Assembly: GCF_022539505.1 (NCBI RefSeq)
Contig: NW_025899960.1
Location: 248,001-312,000 of the forward strand
Length of the DNA: 64,000 nucleotides
Source of the DNA: Lolium rigidum
Lineage: Eukaryota > Streptophyta > Magnoliopsida > Poales > Poaceae
Direction: 5' to 3'
Both the position numbers and the translations under genes were made by a program. Each line of letters opens with the position of its first letter. Positions within the stretch are counted from its first letter, which is position 1. Positions 52,520 through 64,000 of this stretch are shown here, piece by piece. The notes below the pieces were generated by a model. That model worked only from the letters and a program-made list of their open reading frames with translations. It was not told the origin of the DNA and ran no database searches.

Positions 52520-53867
52520 TCATTGAAAGGTTAAAGTATCTAAATTTAGAAGTAAGCACAGGAAAGGTAGTAAAATCCAAAGAACAATTCCAGTAGATTG
52601 TTTTTCAGATGTAAAGAATTGGACCGGGGTCCACAGTTCACTAGTGGTGTCTCTCCCATAAGATAAATAGATGTTGGGTGAACAAATTACAGTTGGGTAA
52701 TTGACAAATAAAGAAGGCATAACAATGCACATACATATATCATGATGAGTACTATGAGATTTAATCAGGGCATTACGACAAAGTACATAGACCGCTATCC
52801 GGCATGCATCTATGCCTAAAAAGTCCACCTTCGAGGTTATCATCCGAACCCCCTCCAGTATTAAGTTGCAAACAACAGACAATTGCGTTAAGTATGGTGC
52901 GTAATGTAATCAACACAAATATCCTTAGACAAAGCATCGATGTTTTATCCCTAGTGGCAGCAGCACATCCACAACCTTAGAGGTTGCTATCACTCCCCCA
53001 GATTCAATGGAGGCATGAACCCACTATCGAGCATAAATACTCCCTCTTGGAGTCACAAGTATCAACTTGGCCAGAGCCTCTACTAGCAACGGAGAGCATG
53101 CAAGAACATAAACAACATATATGATAGATTGATAATCAACTTGACATAGTATTCAATATTCATCGGATCCCAACAAACACAACATGTAGGATTACGGATA
53201 GATGATCTTGATCATGATAGGCAGCTCACAAGATCTAACATGATAGCACAATGAGGAGAAGACAACCATCTAGCTACTGCTATGGACCCATAGTCCGAGG
53301 GTGGACTACTCACACATCGATCCGGAGGCGATCATGGCGATGAAGAGACCTCCGGGAGATGATTCCCCTCTCCGGCGGGGTGCGGAGGCGATCTCCTGAA
53401 TCCCCCGAGATGGGATTGGCGGCGGCGGTGTCTCTGGAAGGTTTTCCGTATCGTGGCTCTCGGTACTGGGGTATTCGCGACGAAGGCTTTAAGTAGGCGG
53501 AAGGGCAGGTCAAGGGGCGTCATGGGGGCCCCACACGCTAGGGCCACGCGGGCCCCCTCTAGGCCGCGCCGCCCTAGTGTGGCGGCGCCCCGTTGCCCCA
53601 CTTCGTGACTCCTTCGGTCTTCTGGAAGCTTCGTGTAAAAATAGGCCCCTGGGCGTTGATTTCGTCCAATTCCGAGAATATTTCCTTACTAGGATTTTTG
53701 AAACCAAAAACAGTGAAAACGACAAGCTGGCTCTTCGGCATCTCGTCAATAGGTTAGTGCTTGGAAAATGCATAATAATGACATATAATGTGTATAAAAC
53801 ATGTGAGTATCATCATAAAAGTAGCATGGAACATAAGAAATTATAGATACGTTTGAGACGTATCGGT
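52520..53867 (-). repeat. Truncated LTR, TGATACGTCTC family
   Basis: On the minus strand it starts (C)GATACGTCTCAAACGTATC at 53867. It shares long blocks with the LTR at 61121-62650 in the same orientation, such as GAGCATAAATAC and CTTGGAGTCACAAGTATC. The inner end is missing relative to that copy. It abuts the Gypsy pol gene at 53868 without a polypurine tract, so it is not a normal 3' LTR of that element. Confidence 0.75.
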
Positions 53868-53904
53868 CACCACTCGAATAACATCAACATCTTCATTATA
53901 AGAA

Positions 53905-56383
53905 TCACCGAGAGATATAATGCTTGAGTCTTTGTCCATTCACCACTTGTGTGGCATCACCTTGCGAGAGAACTAATTTTAATTGCCCCTGAACGATACA
54001 CCTCCACAATGACATATGGTCCTTCCCATTTTGAGAGCAATTTCCACGCAAAAAATCCGAGACGAGACCGATACAATAGGACTTTATCTCCAACATTAAA
54101 TTCTCTTTTGATAATTCTTCTATCATGCCATTTCTTAACTTTCTCTTTAAAGAGTTTAGCATTTTCATAAGCTTCACTTCTCCATTCATCTAGAGAACTC
54201 AATTGTAGCAATCTCTTCTTACCAGCAAGTTTAGGATCTTTATTTAGTTCTCTTACAACCCAATAAGCTTTGTGCTCTAGTTCTAAAGGTAAATGAAAAG
54301 CTTTCCCATAAAACATTTTATAAGGTGACATACCCATAGGATTTTTATAAGCAGTTCTATAAGCCCATAGTGCTTCCTTCAATTTACTAGCCCAGTTCTT
54401 TCTAGATTTATTAACAGTCTTTTGCAAGATACATTTAATCTCTCTATTTGATAATTCTACTTGCCCACTAGTTTGACAATGATAAGCGAAAGCAATTCTA
54501 TGATTAATACCATATTTAGCAAGAGTTTTTCTAAAACCACCATGAATAAAATGAGAACCTCCATCAATCATAAGATATCTAGGAACTCCAAATCTAGGAA
54601 AAATAATATCTAAAAGCATTCTTAAAGAGGTCTCACCATCAGCACTTTTTGTGGGTATGGCTTCCACCCATTTAGTAACATAATCAACAGCAACAAGTAT
54701 ATGAGTGTTACCTTCTGAAGAAGGGAAAGGACCCATGAAGTCAAATCCCCAACAATCGAATGGTTCAATAACAAGAGTATAATTCATAGGCATTTCATTG
54801 CGTCTGGAGATATTACCAACCCTTTGACATTCATCACAAGATAAAATAAACTTTCTTGCATCTTTGAAGAGAGTTGGCCAATAGAAACCTGATTGTAGAA
54901 CCTTTTGCGCGGTTCTATCTCCGGCGTGATGTCCTCCATAAGCACTACCATGACACTTACTCAATATCTCTTGTTGTTCATATTCGGGAGCACATCTTCG
55001 CAGAATACCATCCACTCCTTCTTTATATAAGTGTGGGTCATCCCAAAAATAATGCCTCAAGTCATAAAAGAATTTCCTCCTTTGCTGAGCTGAAAAGGTC
55101 GGAGGCAAGTACTTGGAAACAATAAAATAAGCATAATCAGCGTACCAAGGACTATCTCGCGAGCTCACCTTTATTACAGCCAATTGTTCATTTGGAAAAC
55201 TATCATTAACAGGAACAGGGTCATAAGCAATATTTTCCAATCTAGACAACTTATCAGCAACAGGATTATCAGCACCTTTCCTATCTATAATATGTAAATC
55301 AAATTCTTGCAAAAGAAGCACCCATCTAATAAGCCTTGGCTTAGCATCTTTATTTTCCATAAGGTACCTAATTGCAGCATGATCAATATGGATTGTAACT
55401 TTTGAATCAACAATATAGGATCTAAACTTGTCACAGGCAAAAACTACAGCTAATAACTCTTTTTCAGTTGTAGCATAATTTCTTTGAGCAGCATCAAGAG
55501 TTTTGCTAGCATAATGAATAACATTCAATTTTTTATCTACTCGCTGTCCAAGAATAGCGCCTACAGCAAAATCACTAGCATCACACATAATTTCAAAAGG
55601 TAAATTCCAATCAGGAGGTTCAACTACAGGAGCAGTTGTTAAGGCTTTCTTTTGAGTTTCAAAAGCTTCCTTACAATCATCATCAAAAACAAAAGGTACA
55701 TCTTTTTGAAGAAGATTAGTAAGAGGCTTTGAAATCTTGGAGAAATCTTTAATAAATCTCTTATAAAACCCAGCATGACCAAGAACACTACGGATACCTT
55801 TAACATCCCTAGGATAGGGCATCTTCTCAATTGCTTCAACTTTAGCTCTATCCACTTCAATACCCCTCTCGGAAATTTTATGTCCCAATACAATTCCTTC
55901 ATTAACCATAAAGTGGAATTTCTCCCAATTAAGAACAAGGTTAGTTTCTTCACATCTCTGCAAAACTTTATCAAGGTTTCGCAAGCAATTATCAAAAGAA
56001 TTCCCATACACAGAAAAATCATCCATGAATACCTCTACAATATTCTCAAAAAAGCCATGAAAAATAGCAGACATGCATCTTTGAAAAGTAGCAGGAGCAT
56101 TACATAAACCAAAAGGCATACGTCTATAAGCATAAGTTCCATAGGGACAAGTGAAATTGGTTTTCTCTTGATCTTTAGTTTTAACAGCAATTTGTGAGAA
56201 CCCAGAATAACCATCAAGAAAGCAAAAATGAGTATTTTTAGACAACCTTTCTAACATTTGATCAATAAAAGGTAAAGGGTAATGATCTTTCTTAGTAACC
56301 TTATTAACTTTTCGATAATCAATGCACATTCTATACCCTACAACTACTCTTTGAGGGATGAGCTCATCATTATCATTAGGCAC
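53905..56383 (-). pseudogene. Gypsy pol: RT, RNase H and integrase, frameshifted
   Basis: The frame 56383-53957 (about 808 aa) holds the reverse transcriptase ([21 protein letters not shown] block, FMDD active site, [12 protein letters not shown]), RNase H ([26 protein letters not shown]), and the integrase with its HHCC zinc part (HHAGD...CDEC) and a D,D,E core ([25 protein letters not shown]). It should be continuous with the gag-protease ORF, but a one-base insertion at about 56387 separates them. A second shift near 53970 moves the last 17 or so codons (ending LKHYISR) into another frame. No functional polyprotein can be made. Confidence 0.88.
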
Positions 56384-58523
56384 AACGAGTCATTCCTCCT
56401 TTCTTGGGAACACAATGCACGGGACTAACCCATCTACTATCGGCAATAGGATATATAATACCAGCTTCAAGAAGTTTTAATACCTCATTCCTTACCACAT
56501 CCTTCATCTTAGGACTTAGACGACGCTGATGTTCAACAACAGGCTTTGCATCATCTTCCATGTTGATAGCATGTTGGAAAATAGAGGGAGAAATCCCCTT
56601 CAAGTCATCAAGAGTGTAGCCAATAGCTCCTCGGTGTTTCTTCAATATTTCCAATAACCTTTCTTCCTCAAAATCTGAAAGCTTAGAACTAACAATAACA
56701 GGATATATTTTCTTATCATCAATATGAGCATACTTAAGATTATCAGGCAACGGTTTTAAATCAAAAACAGGATCTTCCTTTGGTGGTGGTGTTGTACCTA
56801 GATCTTCAACCGGCAAGTCATGTTTAAGAATAGGTTGACGAAGGAAAATTTCATCAAGCTCGTTCCTTTCTTCCCTAAAGACTTCACTCTCACTATCCTC
56901 CAAATGTTGCTGCAAAGGATTATTAGGAGCAAGAGCAATAGACGCACACTGTTCAACTCTAAAATCATTATTAGGCAAATCAGCTTTATAAGGAGTTTTG
57001 GCAAATTTAGAGAAATTAAACTCATAAGACTCACCAGAAAATTTAGTCACAATTTTTTCCATCTTGCAATCTATAACAGCTCCACAAGTATTTAGGAAAG
57101 GTCTACCAAAAATAATAGGACAAGACTTACTAGCAGCAGAACCAAGTACCAAAAAGTCAGCAGGATATTTAATCTTACCACATAGAACTTCCACATCTCG
57201 AACAATACCAATAGGAGAGATAGTTTCTCTATTAGCTAGCCGAATAACCACATCAATATCTTCAATTTCACAAGAACCAATTTCATGCATGATCTCCGTA
57301 TAAAGCTCATAAGGAATGGCACTAATACTTGCACCAATGTCGCATAAACCATAATAACAATGATCACCAATTCTAACAGAAAGCATAGGAACACTAGCTT
57401 TCCTAGACTTATTAGGATGCGAAACAATATTAGAAGCATCTTCACAGAAAATAATATGACCATCTTCTACATTTTCAGTCACAAGATCTTTAACTATTGC
57501 AATAGCAGGTTCAACCTTTATTTGTTCTTCAGGTTCTATAGGTTTCTTTACACTTTTATTAACCGTACTAGTTATAACAGAATACTCCTTCATTTTAGCA
57601 GGGAAAGGAGTTTTTTCAATATAAGCTTCAGGAAGAATATGATCAACAGTTTCAATTACAACACATTTATTTATAGATGAATCAGTTTTATCTTTGTACG
57701 GTTCACGATACTTATCAAAATTCTTCCTAGGCAATTCAAAATGAGATGCAAAAGCTTTATAAAAATTTGCAACAACTTGAGGGTCAAGACCATAAGTAGC
57801 ACTCATATTACGAAATTTATCAGTATCCATAAAAATTTCAATGCATTTATAATTATAGTTTATACCTGACTCTCTATCTTTGTCGTTCTCCCATCCTTCA
57901 GTATTCTCCTGAATCCGATCAAGAAGGTCCCTTTTAAACTCTTCTTTGTTGCGTGTAAATGATCCAGAACAAGTAGTATCCAGCAAGGTTTTATCTTGGA
58001 ATGATAGTCTTGCATAGAAATTATCAATGATGATATTACCAGGAAGCTCATGAATGGGGCATTTGAGCATTAAAGACTTCAATCTCCCCCATGCTTGGGA
58101 AATACTCTCTCCATCATGAGGCCAGAAATTATATATGCGGTTCCGATCTTTGTGAATTTCACTTGGAGGATAGAATTTAGAATAAAATAAAGGCACAATA
58201 TCCTCCCAATCAAGAGAATCTCTATTCTTCAGCAATTTATACCAATGCGCTGCTTTACCAGACAACGATATAGAGAATAGTTTCTTCCTAACTTCATCCA
58301 TAGCAATACCTGCACATTTGAATAACCCGCATAATTCATGTAAAAACAGTAAATGATCTCCAGGATGGACAGTTCCATCCCCTTCATAGCGGTTATCCAC
58401 AACACGTTCAATAATTTTCATAGGTATTTTGTATGGAACCTCTTTCTCACCTGGCGCCTCATTCACTACCTTTGCAGTAGTAGTGGACTTTCCAAATAGG
58501 AATTCAAGAGAAGATCTCTCCAT
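56376..58523 (-). CDS. Gypsy gag-protease, plus start of RT
   Basis: A 715-aa open frame from ATG 58523. Residues about 50-230 are the gag capsid domain ([36 protein letters not shown]). The aspartic protease lies near residues 400-500, with the active-site motif [11 protein letters not shown] and the later [10 protein letters not shown]. The last 60 residues are the N-terminal edge of the reverse transcriptase ([16 protein letters not shown]), where the one-base insertion ends the frame. Gag forms the particle and the protease would process the polyprotein. No zinc knuckle is visible, which fits the Athila group. Confidence 0.85.
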   Translation of the reverse strand: MERSSLEFLFGKSTTTAKVVNEAPGEKEVPYKIPMKIIERVVDNRYEGDGTVHPGDHLLFLHELCGLFKCAGIAMDEVRKKLFSISLSGKAAHWYKLLKNRDSLDWEDIVPLFYSKFYPPSEIHKDRNRIYNFWPHDGESISQAWGRLKSLMLKCPIHELPGNIIIDNFYARLSFQDKTLLDTTCSGSFTRNKEEFKRDLLDRIQENTEGWENDKDRESGINYNYKCIEIFMDTDKFRNMSATYGLDPQVVANFYKAFASHFELPRKNFDKYREPYKDKTDSSINKCVVIETVDHILPEAYIEKTPFPAKMKEYSVITSTVNKSVKKPIEPEEQIKVEPAIAIVKDLVTENVEDGHIIFCEDASNIVSHPNKSRKASVPMLSVRIGDHCYYGLCDIGASISAIPYELYTEIMHEIGSCEIEDIDVVIRLANRETISPIGIVRDVEVLCGKIKYPADFLVLGSAASKSCPIIFGRPFLNTCGAVIDCKMEKIVTKFSGESYEFNFSKFAKTPYKADLPNNDFRVEQCASIALAPNNPLQQHLEDSESEVFREERNELDEIFLRQPILKHDLPVEDLGTTPPPKEDPVFDLKPLPDNLKYAHIDDKKIYPVIVSSKLSDFEEERLLEILKKHRGAIGYTLDDLKGISPSIFQHAINMEDDAKPVVEHQRRLSPKMKDVVRNEVLKLLEAGIIYPIADSRWVSPVHCVPKKGGMTRCA

Positions 58524-58609
58524 AATGAATTATAGCAGCAGGCAGAAATAAAATCAGCACGTACAGTAAAAGTTTCTCTTACCAATTCCACTTACCAATA
58601 GCGATTCAC

Positions 58610-58627
58610 TCCCCGGCAACAGCGCTA
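58610..58627 (-). other. Primer binding site of the Athila-like element
   Basis: On the minus strand TAGCGCTGTTGCCGGGGA lies 11 bp inside the 5' LTR end. It resembles, with a few changes, the GGCGCCGTTGCCGGGG binding site common in this Triticeae Gypsy group. Confidence 0.6.
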
Positions 58628-58638
58628 GAAAATAGTCT

Positions 58639-60149
58639 TGATGAGCCACAAGTATAGGGGGTGTATCGTAGCACTTTCGATAAATAAGAGTGTCGAACCC
58701 AATGAGGAGCAGAAGGTGTTGACAAGCAGTTTCGATGAAGGATTCACTGTAAATGCTCACAGACAAGTATTCAGGGGGTTTTGATATAGCAGATGAATAA
58801 AGTACAAGTAAGTAAAATGCGAGAGTAATAATTGCAGCAAGTGGCCCAATCCTTTTTAGCACAAAGGACAAGCCGGTTTGTTTACTTATAATGACCAAAC
58901 GTTCTTGAGGACACACGGGAATTTAGTCTAGTGCTTTCGCTTCATATAGTTGATTAATCTTCATTGTTTTGATAAGTGTTGTGTGGGTGAACCTATGCTA
59001 ATGCACCGCCCTTCCTAGGACTAATACATACTTGTGATTATACCCCTTGCAAGCATCCGCAAATACAAGAAAGTAATTAATATAAATCTAACCACAGCCT
59101 TAAACTACGAGATCCTACTATCCCTCCTGCATCGATATACCAACGGGGTTCAGAGTTGCTTGTCACTCCGGCAACCCCACAATTAGCAAACGAATACAAG
59201 ATGTATTCCCCTAGGCCCATAAAGGTGAAGTATCATGTAGTCGACGTTCACATGACACCACTAGAAGAATAACACCACAACTTAAATATCATAACATTGA
59301 ATATTACTCAACATAGTTCACTACTAACATTTAGACTTCACCCATGTCCGCAAGAACTAAACAAACTACTCATGAGACATCATATGGAACATGATCAGAG
59401 GTGATATGATGATGAATAACAATCTGAACATAAACCTTGGTTCAATAGTTTCACTCAATAGCATCAATAACAAGGAGTAATCAATACCGGGAGAGTTTCC
59501 CCTACCAAACAATCAAGATTCAACCCTAGATATTACAGCGGTGACGAGGTACAGCGGTGGAGATGACGGTGACGGTGGTGGAGATGATGGTGATGATGAT
59601 CCCAATGAAGTCCAGCTCGATGGCGGTGACGATGGCGTCGATTTCCCCCTCCGGGAGGGAATTTCCCCGGCGGATTTCAGCCTGCCGGAGAGCTCTTTTC
59701 TCTCTGGTGTTTTCCGCCCCGCAGAGGCGGCTGTGTCTCCTCGCGATTATTTCCTGGAGCTTAGGTTTTCGGGGAGAAGAAGTACGCGAAAGAGAGGCGG
59801 CCGAAGGGGGCTGTGGGGCCCCTCCCCACCAGGCGGCGCGGCCAGGGCAGGGCCCGCGCCGGCCTATGGGGGGCCCATGGCGGCCCTCCTCGGCTCCTCC
59901 TTCTGGCTGGCTTATTCTTCTGGAAAAATAAGATTTTCAGTGTAATTTCCGTCAATTGTTGATCTTCAGAAATATTGCATTCTGACGGCGCTTTTTCCAG
60001 CAGAATCCTGACTCCGGTGAGTGATTCTCCAATAATCATGAAACATGCAAAATAGGTGAAATAACATAAGTATCATCTCTAAATATGAAATATATCAATG
60101 AATAACAGTAAATTATGATATAAAATAGTGATGCAAAATGGACGTATCA
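58639..60149 (-). repeat. 5' LTR of the Athila-like element
   Basis: A 1,511-bp LTR, starting TGATACGTCC and ending TCATCA on the minus strand (short inverted TGAT/ATCA ends). GC-rich from about 59540 to 59900. Matches 1-443 directly and 444-1066 in inverted orientation. No gene. Confidence 0.88.
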
Positions 60150-61120
60150 ACAAGGTGCATCTTTTTTGTATCTAACATTTATCTCAAATCCATACGATTT
60201 AAAATTAATTTTAGATGTTTTAAAATTTTGTTTTTGGTGTTCTTTGTGAGATGATGACTTGAATTTGATGGGTAAAACCTGTTGATTTATTGTGAAATAC
60301 AGTAGGTAATTAAATTAGACTCGTGATCTACCATATAAAGCTTTTTGGTGCCAACTATTAAGGTGACCGGTGATCAAAACGATGAGATTTGCACAACAGA
60401 TTTCCCCCACGCAAAAAATAGAGTATTGAACTGTCAGTGACATGAGCTTGCACCGCTCATGCAATGAGTTTGAACTGCCCTACGAAATTTTGAACTGCCT
60501 ACCTGCAAGGTTGACCTACGCGCATGTGCAGGTTGAACTGCCTTCCCGTTAAGGTTGAACTGTCTGCCATGTTATGGTTGAACTGCCTGCCCTATCAATT
60601 TATCAAGGATAGCGACGGGATAATTTAAAAAAAATTAAATTATTATTCACCCGTTTTGGAGTGACAAGCACCAAATAATTTTACAGCAATTTCCAAATGA
60701 TATATTCAAACAATGTCAATGATATACCATTGGAAAAGTGTCAACAAGGCGCATCTTTTTTGTATCTAACATTTGTCCCAAATCCGTATAGTTTAAAAAT
60801 AATTCTTGAAATTTTAAAATCATGTTTTCGGGGTTCTTTGTGAGATGATGACTTGAATTTTTTTGGTTAAATCCCTAAATTTGTTGTGAAATGCAGTAGA
60901 TTATTAAACTGGACTCATATTCTACCATATAAAGCTTTTGGTGCCAACGATTGAGGTGGCCGGTGATCAAAATGATGAGATTTGCACAATAGATTCCCGC
61001 CACGCAAAAAGAGGAGCATTGAACTGCCCGGTGACATGAGCTTGCGCAGCTCGTGAAATGAGCTTGAACTGCCCGACACGATTTTACGAAATGTTGAACT
61101 GCCTACCTGCAAGGTTGACA
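60150..61120. repeat. 594-bp tandem repeat, 1.6 copies
   Basis: ACAAGGTGCATCTTTTTTGTATCTAACATTT starts at 60150 and a close copy at 60744 (period 594 bp; only the first 20 bases of the motif are diagnostic: ACAAGGTGCATCTTTTTTGT). The first unit is complete, and the second ends at about 61120 where the LTR begins. Both contain several GTTGAACTGCC-type submotifs. It has no coding capacity, and its copies are bounded by LTR elements on both sides. Confidence 0.8.
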
Positions 61121-62650
61121 TGTGCGTTGATGGTGCTTACCGTTGAGCACAGTAGCAAGTTTTCCCTCAGTAAGAAACCATGGTTTAATCAACCAGTAGG
61201 AGAAAGGCTGGACTTCCGAAGGTGTTGCCAGCTGACTAGTGGCAGGGCGCACTACGGCGTCAGCAACAATGTGGAACCTGCACACAACACAACCAAAGTA
61301 CTTTGTCCCAACTTACAGTGAGGTTGTCAATCTCACCGGTTTGCTGAACACAAAGGATTAGACATATCGAGTGGAAGGAGATGTTTGCAGTAATTAAAGA
61401 GAATAGGAATTGCAGTTGAATTTATCAGTAAAGGAAATAGGACCAGGGTCCACTGTTCACTAGAGGTGTCTCTCCATAAAGAAATAGCATGTTGAGTGAA
61501 TAAATTACAGCTAGGCAATTGATAGAATATCGATCAATACATGACAAGATGATTACTATGAGATTTGATATGGGAATTACAACATAATACATAGACCGTA
61601 ATCCAACTGCGTCTATGACTAATAATTCACCTTTAGGTTATCGTCTGAACCCCTTTCAGTATTAAGTTGCAAGCAACAGACTATCGCATTAAGCAATGTG
61701 TGTAAAGTAAACAATAGAATTACCCTTGGATAAAACATTGTTGTTTTCTCCCTAGTAGCAACATCATATCTACAATCTTAGAAGTTATAGAGTCACTCTC
61801 CCAGAAAACTAGAGGCATGAACCTACTATCGAGCATAAATGCACCCTCTTGGAGTCACAAGTATCCACCTGGCCAGAGTTTCTACTAGCAACAGAGAGCA
61901 TGCAAGATCACAAATAACATATGACATGAATATATAATCAATCTCAACATAGTATACAATATTCATCGGATCCCAGCAAACCAAACATATAGGATTACAT
62001 AAAGATGATCTTGATCATGTAAGACAACTCACAAGATCGATACATGAAGCACAAAGTGGAGAAGACAACCATATAGCTACTCTTATGGACCCATAGTCCA
62101 GGGATGAACTACTCACGCTTCACTTCGGAGGTGGGCATGGCGATGTAGATGCCTCCGGCGATGATTTCCCCCTCCGACAGGGTGCCGAGAAGAGCTTCAG
62201 AACCCCCCGAGATGGATTCGGCGATGGTGGCCGCGACGGAACTTTTCGTGGATGGAGGCTCGGGTACCTGGGTTTTCCAAGAAGATGTATAAATAGGCAG
62301 AGGATTTAGGTCGGTGGAGTTCCTGGTGGGCCCAGACCACCCCTAGGCGCGGGCTAGGTCCAAGCCGCGGCTAGGGTAGGTCTGGCCGACCTGCTGCGTC
62401 TCTTCGACCCCCCCTTCATACTCCGTCTTCATTTCGGTAAAATATTGACTTCGGCTTTTGTTTCGTCCAATTCCGAGAATATTTTCTGTACAACTTTTAT
62501 GAAATACAAAAACAGCAGAAAACAGGGAACTGGCATTGTGGCATCTTGTTAATAGGTTAGTGCCGAAAATCATGTAAAAGTGCAACAAAGTGTAAGCAAA
62601 ACATATATGAATTGGTGTAAAACAAGCATGGAGCATCAAAAATTATATCA
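61121..62650 (-). repeat. 3' LTR of a Gypsy element continuing right
   Basis: On the minus strand it starts TGATATAATTTTTGATGC at 62650, directly after GGGGATGATGA of the internal region. It belongs to the same family as 52520-53867 but has lost about 16 bp of the usual CGTCTCAAACGTATC start. The inner end near 61121 abuts the 594-bp repeat. No gene. Confidence 0.75.
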
Positions 62651-64000
62651 TCATCCCCAAGCTTAACTCCTGCTCGTCCTCGAGTAGGTAAGTGATAACA
62701 AAAATAATTTTTAAGGTGACATGAAGCCAACACAATCCTGATCGAGCATGTAAAGCATTGTGTGCTGGGATTTAAGTACTCCAACATAGGCATTATAGAT
62801 ATAATTCAATTGAACTTAGCAACTATGTTATAACATGAAGAGTAAATCAAACAAAGGATCATGCATAATAGTGCATTGAAAGTAACTGTTTGTTTATGAG
62901 CATAAAGTAAACATAACAAACTCAACATGTCCTTATGGAATAGCAAAACATAAATGGTAGGACACCTTCAAAGTTCAGAGGGTGACTAGATACAAGTAAT
63001 TTGAAAGCAAGCAATAGCACAATCATGAATCAATCAATAACAATTTTGGGACTATGCACATTGCACTAAGAATGACAACTATGCTCTCTTAATTGGTGCA
63101 TAAGGTAGAAGATGAAGACTCAACATAAAAGTATAAGAAAGGACCTACGCAGAGGGAAGCAGGGATTACTCATGGGCTAGAGCTTTTTTATTGTGAAAGC
63201 AATAGGAATGTTGAAAATATTTGTTTTGAGAGGTGCTACTCATGTCAACGGTAGTGATAAATAGTATGGGTTATGCATAAAAACTTCCGATAAGTTTACT
63301 TGCCTCATGCATAATATACTAATAGTGCTCACACCTTGTCCTAATTAGCTTGGACTTCCATGGATTTTCATCACATACATATGTTTTAACCAAGTGTCAC
63401 AAAGGGGTACCTCCTTGCCTCCTGTACAAATTTGATTTCTCAATTTTGTTAAATCTCAACTTTTTGGACATCCATACCGGGAAAACAAGGACAATAGATA
63501 TTTGGACTTTTGTCCAGATGAAACTTCCACCATGTGAACATGGCTTTAGTTGGCGGCCAAATGTTCCTCTCTAACAATATGCATATTCCAATCTTTTCAA
63601 CTCATGGTAAATCTCCCTTACTTCAAACAAGATGAGCATGCATAGTATTTCACATGATATTCAACAAAGGCATATTGATGGTGTTCCCCATGACAGCATG
63701 ATTATCACACAACAAGCAACTTATAAGAACTAAAAATGCATAGGACATAATACTTACCACAATAGTTTTTAAACTACTTTCCCATGAGCTATAATTTACA
63801 CAAAACAGGTGATAGGTTTTGAAGGTTTAAAGGTAGCACACAAGAAATTTACTTTGGAGTGGTGGTAAAATACCACATATAGGTAGATATGGTGGACACA
63901 TTTGGAAACTTTGGTTTTTGGTGGTTGGATGCACGAGTAGAACTCATACTCAATACAGGTGAAGGCTAGCAAAAGACTGGGAGCAACCAACTAAGAGAAC
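62651..64000 (-). mobile_element. 3' internal non-coding region of the same Gypsy element
   Basis: On the minus strand this precedes the LTR. The last part before it reads GAGGACGAGCAGGAGTTAAG then CTTGGGGATGATGA, the purine-rich 3' internal end (polypurine-tract region) typical of this family. AT-rich, no coding domain in any frame. The coding part and 5' LTR lie beyond the window. Confidence 0.65.

Larger units (their letters stand above)
53868..60149 (-). mobile_element. Athila-like Gypsy element lacking its 3' LTR
   Basis: On the minus strand: 5' LTR (60149-58639), spacer, primer binding site (58627-58610), gag-protease ORF (58523-56376), and pol (56383-53905). It is cut off about 40 bp after the pol stop by the LTR fragment ending at 53867. 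The protein motifs ([30 protein letters not shown] block, [12 protein letters not shown]) fit the Athila group of plant Gypsy. Two frameshifts in pol and the missing 3' end make it defective. Confidence 0.85.

Noticed and set aside
52520..53867. LTR fragment as the 3' LTR of the adjacent Gypsy element
   Set aside because: Its sequence does not match the 5' LTR at 58639-60149 but matches the LTR at 61121-62650, and there is no polypurine tract at the junction.

Overview
This window looks like repeat-rich intergenic DNA from a large-genome grass, most likely Triticeae (wheat, barley, rye or Aegilops). I infer this from nested Gypsy LTR retrotransposons whose LTRs begin TGATACGTC, several non-LTR (LINE) elements with oligo(A) tails and target-site duplications, tRNA-like SINE sequence, spliced genes with short GT-AG introns, and a grass-type MATH-BTB gene. 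Nothing looks bacterial or organellar. Family names come from recognising protein motifs by eye, not from a database search.

Layout. 1-2184: pieces of two LTR families, one rearranged head to head. 2185-13325: older LTR-type sequence interrupted by a structurally complete, recently inserted LTR retrotransposon (5499-12720, TSD GGAAC). That element encodes gag but no pol, and carries a separate acidic-protein ORF on the opposite strand; I compare it to the Tat lineage. 13845-37110: a tandem segmental duplication, with a basic unit of about 4.5-4.8 kb after insertions are removed. Each unit holds one copy of the same unrecognised spliced gene on the minus strand. Unit 1 (13845-27392) was invaded by a GC-rich retroposon, a truncated LINE and a full-length LINE with both ORFs open; its gene is broken by a nonsense codon and by the LINE at its stop codon. 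Unit 2 (27393-37110) carries a LINE fragment and a candidate Helitron, but its gene is open (770 aa) and has cleanly lost one intron. 37695-39857: an intronless gene with two MATH-BTB modules in one frame. 40141-48124: a full-length but decayed LINE with a 14-bp TSD. 48139-53867: SINE-like sequence, AT-rich DNA and LTR fragments. 53868-60149: an Athila-like Gypsy element with 5' LTR, gag-protease and frameshifted pol but no 3' LTR. 60150-61120: a 594-bp tandem repeat. 61121-64000: the 3' LTR and 3' internal region of another Gypsy element running off the window.

Only two host loci look like candidate functional protein genes: the unit-2 copy of the duplicated gene (33761-36260) and the double MATH-BTB gene (37695-39857). 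The full-length LINE (ORF1 17014-19860, ORF2 19857-23570) also has intact reading frames. Comparing the two duplicated units gives a local empty-site control for almost every insertion inside them, so the order of events can be read directly: duplication first, then independent insertions, intron loss in unit 2 and pseudogenisation in unit 1.
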